This document shows positions 51,801-64,000 of a stretch of 64,000 bases of DNA, one piece after another (position 1 is the stretch's first letter; each line of letters begins with the position of its first letter). The notes under the pieces are model-generated. The model searched no databases, was not told the origin of the DNA, and saw only the letters and a program-made list of their open reading frames with translations. The translations under genes were made by a program, and so were the position numbers. Where the stretch lies: NCBI GenBank assembly GCA_032622095.1, contig CP136063.1, positions 33,854,987 to 33,918,986 of the forward strand, given 5' to 3'. Origin of the DNA: Siphonodentalium dalli. Taxonomy: Eukaryota; Mollusca; Scaphopoda; Gadilida; Siphonodentaliidae.

Positions 51801-54800
51801 ATAACACCGATTGTAATCATTGTACATATCGATCAAATCAGGTTCATCAGATCAAAATCATGTACAAACTATTATAAAATAACACCGATTGTAATCATTG
51901 TACATATCGGTCAAATCAGGTTCATTAGATCAAAATCATGTACAAACTATATAAAACAACACCGATTGTAATCATTGTACATATCGGTCAAATCAGGTTC
52001 ATTAGATCAAAATCATGTACAAACTATATAAAATAACATCGATTGTAATCATTGTACATATCGGTCAAATCAGGTGCATCAGATCAAAATCATGTTAAAA
52101 CTATATAAAATAACACCGATTGTAATCATTGTACATATCGATCAAATCAGGTGCATCAGATCAAAATCATGTTAAAACTATATAAAATAACACCGATTGT
52201 AATCATTGAACATATCGATCAAATCAGGTTCATCAGATCAAAATCATGTTAAAACTATATAAAATAACACCGATTGTAATCATTGTACATATCGATCAAA
52301 TCAGGTTCATCAGATCAAAATCATGTACAAACTATTATAAAATAACACCGATTGTAATCATTGTACATATCGATCAAATCAGGTTCATCAGATCAAAATC
52401 ATGTACAAACTATATAAAACAACACCGATTGTAATCATTGTACATATCGGTCAAATCAGGTTCATTAGATCAAAATCATGTACAAACTATATAAAATAAC
52501 ATCGATTGTAATCATTGTACATATCGGTCAAATCAGGTGCATCAGATCAAAATCATGTTAAAACTATATAAAATAACACCGATTGTAATCATTGTACATA
52601 TCGATCAAATCAGGTGCATCAGATCAAAATCATGTTAAAACTATATAAAATAACACCGATTGTAATCATTGAACATATCGATCAAATCAGGTTCATCAGA
52701 TCAAAATCATGTTAAAACTATATAAAATAACACCGATTGTAATCATTGTACATATCGATCAAATCAGGTTCATCAGATCAAAATCATGTACAAACTATTA
52801 TAAAATAACACCGATTGTAATCATTGTACATATCGATCAAATCAGGTTCATCAGATCAAAATCATATACAAACTATATAAAATAACACTGATTGTAATCA
52901 TTGTACATATCGATCAAATCAGGTGCATCAGATCAAAATCATGTACAAACTATATAAAATAACACCGATTGTAATCATTGTAAATATCGGTCAAATCAGG
53001 TTCATCAGATCAAAATCATGTACAAACTATATAAAACAACACCGATTGTAATCATTGTACATATCGATCAAATCAGGTGCATCAGATCAAAATCATGTTA
53101 AAACTATATAAAATAACATCGATTGTAATCATTGTACATATCGATCAAATCAGGTGCATCAGATCAAAATCATGTACAAACTATATTAAACAACACCGAT
53201 TGTAATCATTGTACATATCGGTCAAATCAGGTGCATCAGATCAAAATCATGTTAAAACTATATAAAACAACACCGATTGTAATCATTGTACATATCGATC
53301 AAATCAGGTGCATCAGATCAAAATCATGTTAAAACTATATAAAATAACATCGATTGTAATCATTGTACATATCGGTCAAATCAGGTGCATCAGATCAAAA
53401 TCATGTACAAACTATATAAAATAACACCGATTGTAATCATTGTACATATCGGTCAAATCAGGTGCATCAGATCAAAATCATGTACAAACTATATAAAATA
53501 ACACCGATTGTAATCATTGTACATATCGATCAAATCAGGTTCATCAGATCAAAATCATGTACAAACTATATAAAACAACACCGATTGTAATCATTGTACA
53601 TATCGATCAAATCAGGTGCATCAGATCAAAATCATGTTAAAACTATATAAAATAACATCGATTGTAATCATTGTACATATCGGTCAAATCAGGTGCATCA
53701 GATCAAAATCATGTACAAACTATATAAAATAACACCGATTGTAATCATTGTACATATCGGTCAAATCAGGTTCATCAGATCAAAATCATGTACAAACTAT
53801 ATAAAATAACACCGATTGTAATCATTGTACATATCGATCAAATCAGGTGCATCAGATCAAAATCATGTACAAACTATATAAAATAACACCGATTGTAATC
53901 ATTGTACATATCGATCAAATCAGGTGCATCAGATCAAAATCATGTACAAACTATTATAAAATAACACCGATTGTAATCATTGTACATATCGATCAAATCA
54001 GGTTCATCAGATCAAAATCATGTACAAACTATATAAAATAACACCGATTGTAATCATTGTACATATCGATCAAATCAGGTTCATCAGATCAAAATCGTGT
54101 ACAAACTATATAAAACAACACCGATTGTAATCATTGTACATATCGATCAAATCAGGTTCATCAGATCAAAATCATATACAAACTATATAAAACAACATCG
54201 ATTGTAATCATTGTACATATCGATCAAATCAGGTGCATCATATCAAAATCATATACAAACTATATAAAACAACATCGATTGTAATCATTGTACATATCGA
54301 TCAAATCAGGTGCATCAGATCAAAATCATATACAAACTATTATAAAATATCACCGATTGTAATCATTGTACATATCGGTCAAATCAGGTTCATCAGATCA
54401 AAATCATGAACAAACTATATAAAACAACACCGATTGTAATCATTGTACATATCGGTCAAATCAGGTTCATCAGATCAAAATCATGTACAAACTGTATAAA
54501 ATAACATCGATTGTAATCATTGTACATATCGATCAAATCAGGTTCATCAGATCAAAATCATGTACAAACTGTATAAAATAACATCGATTGTAATCATTGT
54601 ACATATCGATCAAATCAGGTTCATCAGATTAAAATCATGTACAAACTATATAAAATAACACCGATTGTAATCATTGTACATATCGATCAAATCAGGTTCA
54701 TCAGATCAAAATCATGTGAAAACTGTTATAAAATAACACCGATTGTAATCATTGTACATATCGGTCAAATCAGGTGCATCAGATTAAAATCATGTACAAA

Positions 54801-55304
54801 CTGTTATAAAATAACACCGATTGTAATCATTGTACATATCGGTCAAATCAGGTTCATCAGATCAAAATCATATACAAACTATATAAAACAACACTGATTG
54901 TAATCATTGTACATATCGATCAAATCAGGTTCATCAGATCAAAATCATGTACAAACTATATAAAACAACACCGATTGTAATCATTGTACATATCGATCAA
55001 ATCAGGTTCATCAGATCAAAATCATGTACAAACTATATAAAATAACACCGATTGTAATCATTGTACATATCGGTCAAATCAGGTTCATTAGATCAAAATC
55101 ATGTACAAACTGTATAAAATAACACCGATTGTAATCATTGTACATATCGATCAAATCAGGTTCATCAGATCAAAATCATGTACAAACTATATAAAATAAC
55201 ATCGATTGTAATCATTGTACATATCGATCAAATCAGGTGCATCAGATCAAAATCATGTACAAACTATATAAAACAACACCGATTGTAATCATTGTACATA
55301 TCGG
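46520..55304 (+). repeat. 8,785-bp tandem segmental duplication, first copy
   Basis: From 46520 on, the sequence equals that 8,785 bp downstream; just before it (46519 versus 55304, and further left) the two differ. Shared rare variants include CGATAAAATC at 46671/55456, AAAATAATAT near 50930/59715 and TTGAACAT near 52207/60992. The unit equals about 114 monomers. Confidence 0.9.
51926..52864 (+). repeat. 463-bp higher-order repeat (six monomers), two copies
   Basis: The rare ATTGAACAT variant at 52208 recurs at 52671, 463 bp on (five 77-bp monomers plus one 78-bp). Flanking monomer types match from about 51926 to 52864, including several CATGTTAAAA-type monomers found only in this part of the array. 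Confidence 0.85.
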
Positions 55305-58300
55305 TCAAATCAGGTTCATCAGATCAAAATCATGTACAAACTATATAAAACAACACCGATTGTAATCATTGTACATATCGGTCAAATCAGGTGCATTAGA
55401 TCAAAATCATATACAAACTATATAAAATAACACCGATTATAATCATTGTACATATCGATAAAATCAGGTTCATCAGATCAAAATCATGTACAAACTGTTA
55501 TAAAACAACACCGATTGTAATCATTGTACATATCGATCAAATCAGGTTCATCAGATCAAAATCATGTACAAACTATATAAAATAACACCGATTGTAATCA
55601 TTGTACATATCGATCAAATCAGGTTCATCAGATCAAAATCATGTACAAACTATATAAAATAACACCGATTGTAATCATTGTACATATCGATCAAATCAGG
55701 TTCATCAGATCAAAATCATGTACAAACTATATAAAACAACACCGATTGTAATCATTGTACATATCGGTCAAATCAGGTGCATTAGATCAAAATCATATAC
55801 AAACTATATAAAATAACACCGATTATAATCATTGTACATATCGATCAAATCAGGTTCATCAGATCAAAATCATGTACAAACTGTTATAAAACAACACCGA
55901 TTGTAATCATTGTACATATCGATCAAATCAGGTTCATCAGATCAAAATCATGTACAAACTATATAAAATAACACCGATTGTAATCATTGTACATATCGAT
56001 CAAATCAGGTTCATCAGATCAAAATCATGTACAAACTATATAAAACAACACCGATTGTAATCATTGTACATATCGGTCAAATCAGGTGCATTAGATCAAA
56101 ATCATATACAAACTATATAAAATAACACCGATTGTAATCATTGTACATATCGATCAAATCAGGTTCATCAGATCAAAATCATGTACAAACTATATAAAAT
56201 AACACCGATTGTAATCATTGTACATATCGATCAAATCAGGTTCATCAGATCAAAATCATGTACAAACTATATAAAACAACACCGATTGTAATCATTGTAC
56301 ATATCGGTCAAATCAGGTGCATTAGATCAAAATCATATACAAACTATATAAAATAACACCGATTGTAATCATTGTACATATCGATCAAATCAGGTTCATC
56401 AGATCAAAATCATGTACAAACTATATAAAATAACACCGATTGTAATCATTGTACATATCGATCAAATCAGGTTCATCAGATCAAAATCATGTACAAACTA
56501 TATAAAACAACACCGATTGTAATCATTGTACATATCGGTCAAATCAGGTGCATTAGATCAAAATCATATACAAACTATATAAAATAACACCGATTGTAAT
56601 CATTGTACATATCGATCAAATCAGGTTCATCAGATCAAAATCATGTGAAAACTATATAAAACAACACCGATTGTAATCATTGTACATATCGATCAAATCA
56701 GGTTCATCAGATCAAAATCATGTGAAAACTATATAAAACAACACTGATTGTAATCATTGTACATATCGGTCAAATCAGGTGCATTAGATCAAAATCATAT
56801 ACAAACTATATAAAATAACACCGATTGTAATCATTGTACATATCGATCAAATCAGGTTCATCAGATCAAAATCATGTACAAACTATATAAAACAACACCG
56901 ATTGTAATCATTGTACATATCGGTCAAATCAGGTGCATTAGATCAAAATCATATACAAACTATATAAAATAACACCGATTATAATCATTGTACATATCGA
57001 TCAAATCAGGTTCATCAGATCAAAATCATGTACAAACTGTTATAAAACAACACCGATTGTAATCATTGTACATATCGATCAAATCAGGTTCATCAGATCA
57101 AAATCATGTACAAACTATATAAAATAACACCGATTGTAATCATTGTACATATCGATCAAATCAGGTTCATCAGATCAAAATCATGTACAAACTATATAAA
57201 ACAACACCGATTGTAATCATTGTACATATCGGTCAAATCAGGTGCATTAGATCAAAATCATATACAAACTATATAAAATAACACCGATTATAATCATTGA
57301 ACATATCGATCAAATCAGGTGCATCATATCAAAATCATGTACAAACTATATAAAACAACACCGATTGTAATCATTGTACATATCGATCAAATCAGGTTCA
57401 TCAGATCAAAATCATGTACAAACTATATAAAACAACACCGATTGTAATCATTGTACATATCGATCAAATCAGGTTCATCAGATCAAAATCATGTACAAAC
57501 TATATAAAATAACACCGATTGTAATCATTGTACATATCGATCAAATCAGGTTCATCAGATCAAAATCATGTACAAACTATATAAAACAACACCGATTGTA
57601 ATCATTGTACATATCGGTCAAATCAGGTGCATTAGATCAAAATCATATACAAACTATATAAAATAACACCGATTATAATCATTGTACATATCGATCAAAT
57701 CAGGTTCATCAGATCAAAATCATGTACAAACTGTTATAAAACAACACCGATTGTAATCATTGTACATATCGATCAAATCAGGTTCATCAGATCAAAATCA
57801 TGTACAAACTATATAAAATAACACCGATTGTAATCATTGTACATATCGATCAAATCAGGTTCATCAGATCAAAATCATGTACAAACTATATAAAATAACA
57901 CCGATTGTAATCATTGTACATATCGATCAAATCAGGTTCATCAGATCAAAATCATGTACAAACTATATAAAATAACACCGATTGTAATCATTGTACATAT
58001 CGATCAAATCAGGTTCATCAGATCAAATCATATACAAACTATATAAAATAACACCGATTGTAATCATTGTACATATCGATCAAATCAGGTTCATTAGATC
58101 AAATCATATACAAACTATATAAAATAACACCGATTGTAATCATTGTACATATCGGTCAAATCAGGTGCATCAGATCAAAATCATGTACAAACTATATAAA
58201 ATAACACCGATTGTAATCATTGTACATATCGGTCAAATCAGGTTCATCAGATCAAATCATATACAAACTATATAAAATAACACCGATTGTAATCATTGTA

Positions 58301-61300
58301 CATATCGATCAAATCAGGTTCATTAGATCAAAATCATGTACAAACTATATAAAATAACACTGATTGTAATCATTGTACATATCGATCAAATCAGGTTCAT
58401 CAGATCAAATCGTATACAAACTATATAAAATAACACTGATTGTAATCATTGTACATATCGATCAAATCAGGTTCATCAGATCAAATCGTATACAAACTAT
58501 ATAAAACAACACCGATTATAATCATTGTACATATCGATCAAATCAGGTGCATCAGATCAAAATCATATACAAACTATATAAAATAACACCGATTGTAATC
58601 ATTGTACATATCGGTCAAATCAGGTTCATCAGATCAAAATCATGTACAAACTATATAAAATAACACCGATTGTAATCATTGTACATATCGGTCAAATCAG
58701 GTTCATTAGATCAAAATCATGTACAAACTATATAAAATAACACCGATTGTAATCATTGTACATATCGGTCAAATCAGGTTCATCAGATCAAAATCATATA
58801 CAAACTATATAAATCAACACCGATTGTAATCATTGTACATATCGATCAAATCAGGTTCATCAGATCAAAATCATGTACAAACTATTATAAAATAACACCG
58901 ATTGTAATCATTGTACATATCGGTCAAATCAGGTGCATTAGATCAAAATCATATACAAACTATATAAAATAACACCGATTGTAATCATTGTACATATCGA
59001 TCAAATCAGGTGCATTAGATCAAAATCATATACAAACTATATAAAATAACACCGATTGTATTCATTGTACATATCGATCAAATCAGGTTCATCAGATCAA
59101 AATCATGTACAAACTATATAAAATAACACTGATTGTAATCATTGTACATATCGATCAAATCAGGTGCATCAGATCAAAATCATGTGAAAACTATATAAAA
59201 TAACACTGATTGTAATCATTGTACATATCGATCAAATCAGGTTCATCAGATCAAATCGTATACAAACTATATAAAATAACACCGATTGTAATCATTGTAC
59301 ATATCGGTCAAATCAGGTTCATCAGATCAAATCATATACAAACTATATAAAACAACACCGATTATAATCATTGTACATATCGATCAAATCAGGTTCATCA
59401 GATCAAAATCATGTGAAAACTATATAAAACAACACCGATTGTAATCATTGTACATATCGGTCAAATCAGGTTCATCAGATCAAAATCATATACAAACTAT
59501 ATAAAATAACACCGATTGTAATCATTGTACATATCGGTCAAATCAGGTTCATCAGATCAAAATCATATACAAACTATATAAAATAACACTGATTGTAATC
59601 ATTGTACATATCGGTCAAATCAGGTTCATCAGATCAAAATCATATACAAACTATATAAAATAACACCGATTGTAATCATTGTACATATCGGTCAAATCAG
59701 GTTCATCAGATCAAAATAATATACAAACTATATAAAATAACACCGATTGTAATCATTGTACATATCGATCAAATCAGGTTCATTAGATCAAAATCATGTA
59801 CAAACTATATAAAATAACACCGATTGTAATCATTGTACATATCGATCAAATCAGGTGCATCAGATCAAAATCATGTACAAACTATATAAAATAACACCGA
59901 TTGTAATCATTGTACATATCGGTCAAATCAGGTTCATCAGATCAAAATCATGTACAAACTATATAAAACAACACCGATTGTAATCATTGTACATATCGGT
60001 CAAATCAGGTTCATTAGATCAAAATCATGTGAAAACTGTTATAAAACAACACCGATTGTAATCATTGTACATATCGATCAAATCAGGTTCATCAGATCAA
60101 AATCATGTACAAACTAGTATAAAACAACACCGATTGTAATCATTGTACATATCGGTCAAATCAGGTTCATTAGATCAAAATCATGTGAAAACTATATAAA
60201 ACAACACCGATTGTAATCATTGTACATATCGATCAAATCAGGTTCATTAGATCAAAATCATGTACAAACTATATAAAACAACACCGATTGTAATCATTGT
60301 ACATATCGGTCAAATCAGGTTCATTAGATCAAAATCATGTACAAACTATATAAAACAACACCGATTGTAATCATTGTACATATCGGTCAAATCAGGTTCA
60401 TCAGATCAAAATCATGTACAAACTATATAAAACAACACCGATTGTAATCATTGTACATATCGGTCAAATCAGGTTCATTAGATCAAAATCATGTACAAAC
60501 TATATAAAACAACACCGATTGTAATCATTGTACATATCGGTCAAATCAGGTTCATTAGATCAAAATCATGTACAAACTATATAAAATAACACCGATTGTA
60601 ATCATTGTACATATCGATCAAATCAGGTTCATCAGATCAAAATCATGTACAAACTATTATAAAATAACACCGATTGTAATCATTGTACATATCGGTCAAA
60701 TCAGGTTCATTAGATCAAAATCATGTACAAACTATATAAAACAACACCGATTGTAATCATTGTACATATCGGTCAAATCAGGTTCATTAGATCAAAATCA
60801 TGTACAAACTATATAAAATAACATCGATTGTAATCATTGTACATATCGGTCAAATCAGGTGCATCAGATCAAAATCATGTTAAAACTATATAAAATAACA
60901 CCGATTGTAATCATTGTACATATCGATCAAATCAGGTGCATCAGATCAAAATCATGTTAAAACTATATAAAATAACACCGATTGTAATCATTGAACATAT
61001 CGATCAAATCAGGTTCATCAGATCAAAATCATGTTAAAACTATATAAAATAACACCGATTGTAATCATTGTACATATCGATCAAATCAGGTTCATCAGAT
61101 CAAAATCATGTACAAACTATTATAAAATAACACCGATTGTAATCATTGTACATATCGATCAAATCAGGTTCATCAGATCAAAATCATGTACAAACTATAT
61201 AAAACAACACCGATTGTAATCATTGTACATATCGGTCAAATCAGGTTCATTAGATCAAAATCATGTACAAACTATATAAAATAACATCGATTGTAATCAT

Positions 61301-64000
61301 TGTACATATCGGTCAAATCAGGTGCATCAGATCAAAATCATGTTAAAACTATATAAAATAACACCGATTGTAATCATTGTACATATCGATCAAATCAGGT
61401 GCATCAGATCAAAATCATGTTAAAACTATATAAAATAACACCGATTGTAATCATTGAACATATCGATCAAATCAGGTTCATCAGATCAAAATCATGTTAA
61501 AACTATATAAAATAACACCGATTGTAATCATTGTACATATCGATCAAATCAGGTTCATCAGATCAAAATCATGTACAAACTATTATAAAATAACACCGAT
61601 TGTAATCATTGTACATATCGATCAAATCAGGTTCATCAGATCAAAATCATATACAAACTATATAAAATAACACTGATTGTAATCATTGTACATATCGATC
61701 AAATCAGGTGCATCAGATCAAAATCATGTACAAACTATATAAAATAACACCGATTGTAATCATTGTAAATATCGGTCAAATCAGGTTCATCAGATCAAAA
61801 TCATGTACAAACTATATAAAACAACACCGATTGTAATCATTGTACATATCGATCAAATCAGGTGCATCAGATCAAAATCATGTTAAAACTATATAAAATA
61901 ACATCGATTGTAATCATTGTACATATCGATCAAATCAGGTGCATCAGATCAAAATCATGTACAAACTATATTAAACAACACCGATTGTAATCATTGTACA
62001 TATCGGTCAAATCAGGTGCATCAGATCAAAATCATGTTAAAACTATATAAAACAACACCGATTGTAATCATTGTACATATCGATCAAATCAGGTGCATCA
62101 GATCAAAATCATGTTAAAACTATATAAAATAACATCGATTGTAATCATTGTACATATCGGTCAAATCAGGTGCATCAGATCAAAATCATGTACAAACTAT
62201 ATAAAATAACACCGATTGTAATCATTGTACATATCGGTCAAATCAGGTGCATCAGATCAAAATCATGTACAAACTATATAAAATAACACCGATTGTAATC
62301 ATTGTACATATCGATCAAATCAGGTTCATCAGATCAAAATCATGTACAAACTATATAAAACAACACCGATTGTAATCATTGTACATATCGATCAAATCAG
62401 GTGCATCAGATCAAAATCATGTTAAAACTATATAAAATAACATCGATTGTAATCATTGTACATATCGGTCAAATCAGGTGCATCAGATCAAAATCATGTA
62501 CAAACTATATAAAATAACACCGATTGTAATCATTGTACATATCGGTCAAATCAGGTTCATCAGATCAAAATCATGTACAAACTATATAAAATAACACCGA
62601 TTGTAATCATTGTACATATCGATCAAATCAGGTGCATCAGATCAAAATCATGTACAAACTATATAAAATAACACCGATTGTAATCATTGTACATATCGAT
62701 CAAATCAGGTGCATCAGATCAAAATCATGTACAAACTATTATAAAATAACACCGATTGTAATCATTGTACATATCGATCAAATCAGGTTCATCAGATCAA
62801 AATCATGTACAAACTATATAAAATAACACCGATTGTAATCATTGTACATATCGATCAAATCAGGTTCATCAGATCAAAATCGTGTACAAACTATATAAAA
62901 CAACACCGATTGTAATCATTGTACATATCGATCAAATCAGGTTCATCAGATCAAAATCATATACAAACTATATAAAACAACATCGATTGTAATCATTGTA
63001 CATATCGATCAAATCAGGTGCATCATATCAAAATCATATACAAACTATATAAAACAACATCGATTGTAATCATTGTACATATCGATCAAATCAGGTGCAT
63101 CAGATCAAAATCATATACAAACTATTATAAAATATCACCGATTGTAATCATTGTACATATCGGTCAAATCAGGTTCATCAGATCAAAATCATGAACAAAC
63201 TATATAAAACAACACCGATTGTAATCATTGTACATATCGGTCAAATCAGGTTCATCAGATCAAAATCATGTACAAACTGTATAAAATAACATCGATTGTA
63301 ATCATTGTACATATCGATCAAATCAGGTTCATCAGATCAAAATCATGTACAAACTGTATAAAATAACATCGATTGTAATCATTGTACATATCGATCAAAT
63401 TAGGTTCATCAGATTAAAATCATGTACAAACTATATAAAATAACACCGATTGTAATCATTGTACATATCGATCAAATCAGGTTCATCAGATCAAAATCAT
63501 GTGAAAACTGTTATAAAATAACACCGATTGTAATCATTGTACATATCGGTCAAATCAGGTGCATCAGATTAAAATCATGTACAAACTGTTATAAAATAAC
63601 ACCGATTGTAATCATTGTACATATCGGTCAAATCAGGTTCATCAGATCAAAATCATATACAAACTATATAAAACAACACTGATTGTAATCATTGTACATA
63701 TCGATCAAATCAGGTTCATCAGATCAAAATCATGTACAAACTATATAAAACAACACCGATTGTAATCATTGTACATATCGATCAAATCAGGTTCATCAGA
63801 TCAAAATCATGTACAAACTATATAAAATAACACCGATTGTAATCATTGTACATATCGGTCAAATCAGGTTCATTAGATCAAAATCATGTACAAACTGTAT
63901 AAAATAACACCGATTGTAATCATTGTACATATCGATCAAATCAGGTTCATCAGATCAAAATCATGTACAAACTATATAAAATAACATCGATTGTAATCAT
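55305..64000 (+). repeat. 8,785-bp tandem segmental duplication, second copy (cut by window end)
   Basis: 8,696 bp match 46520-55215 in tandem; the last ~89 bp of the unit lie beyond the window. The only difference found by reading is T at 63401 against C at 54616; the comparison was by spot checks, not complete. Confidence 0.9.

Larger units (their letters stand above)
24134..64000 (+). repeat. ~40-kb satellite array of 77/78-bp monomers
   Basis: About 515 head-to-tail monomers fill the rest of the window without interruption and continue past its end. The main form is 77 bp (ending ACTATATAAAA). A 78-bp form has one extra T (ACTATTATAAAA or ACTGTTATAAAA), and a 76-bp form lacks one A in GATCAAAATC. 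Core landmarks are GATTGTAATCATTGTACATA, CAAATCAGG and CAGATCAAAATCATGTACAA. Variation is concentrated at a few two- or three-state sites: CGGTC/CGATC, GGTTCAT/GGTGCAT, CAGATC/CATATC/TAGATC, CATGTAC/CATATAC/CATGTGA, AAAATAAC/AAAACAAC and CACCG/CATCG/CACTG. Runs of 78-bp monomers stay open in one frame (26 codons each, longest 37892-38314), while a 77-bp monomer shifts the frame into a TAA. The ORFs are therefore a by-product of the period and are not annotated as genes. Confidence 0.97.

Noticed and set aside
24619-63682. Dozens of 60-140-codon ORFs in the satellite
   Set aside because: All are the same 26-residue repeat produced by runs of 78-bp monomers and closed by 77-bp monomers. They follow from the period, with no start, stop or codon signal of a gene.
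24134-64000. CRISPR-like array
   Set aside because: Monomers are contiguous with no unique spacers, the period is 77/78 bp throughout, and the context is an animal genome.

Overview
The window looks like nuclear DNA of an invertebrate animal, most likely marine (a bivalve mollusc or similar). It is AT-rich, has no dense host genes, and is built from mobile elements and repeats: an envelope-bearing Ty3/gypsy element, a non-LTR retrotransposon and a Crypton-type tyrosine recombinase. The species assignment is inference, since no host gene was recognised.

1-9.4 kb: non-genic DNA with degenerate tandem repeats, a CRE plus CCAAT-box array (1.8-2.35 kb), a long imperfect palindrome (2.49-2.65 kb), two inverted copies of a ~0.65 kb dispersed repeat (2.73-3.36 and 5.74-6.59 kb), and a decayed tyrosine-recombinase gene (7.4-8.2 kb, minus strand).

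9,447-21,295: one complete but inactivated LTR retrotransposon on the minus strand. It has 505-bp LTRs differing at 7 positions by hand count, TG/CA ends and a CTTT target-site duplication. In its own 5'-3' order it carries a primer-binding site, an unknown 155-aa ORF, gag (PPPY motif, CCHC knuckle), a very clear -1 frameshift signal (T TTA AAC, 5-nt spacer, 13-bp stem), pro-RT-RNaseH-integrase, an insert between pol and env, and an F-type-like env with a furin-type site, a membrane anchor and a long cytoplasmic tail. Gag, pol and env carry seven in-frame stops, and pol has two frameshifts. The insert holds two further ORFs, one of them an intact 137-aa ORF on the opposite strand.

21.9-24.27 kb: a 5'-truncated, decayed LINE reverse-transcriptase gene on the plus strand. 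Its reading frame runs directly into the satellite.

24.13-64.0 kb: an uninterrupted array of about 515 head-to-tail 77/78-bp monomers, continuing past the window edge. It is mosaic and mainly monomeric next to the LINE and organised into higher-order repeats further right. It includes an 8,785-bp tandem duplication (46,520-55,304 and 55,305 to the end). No host gene can be supported in the array.
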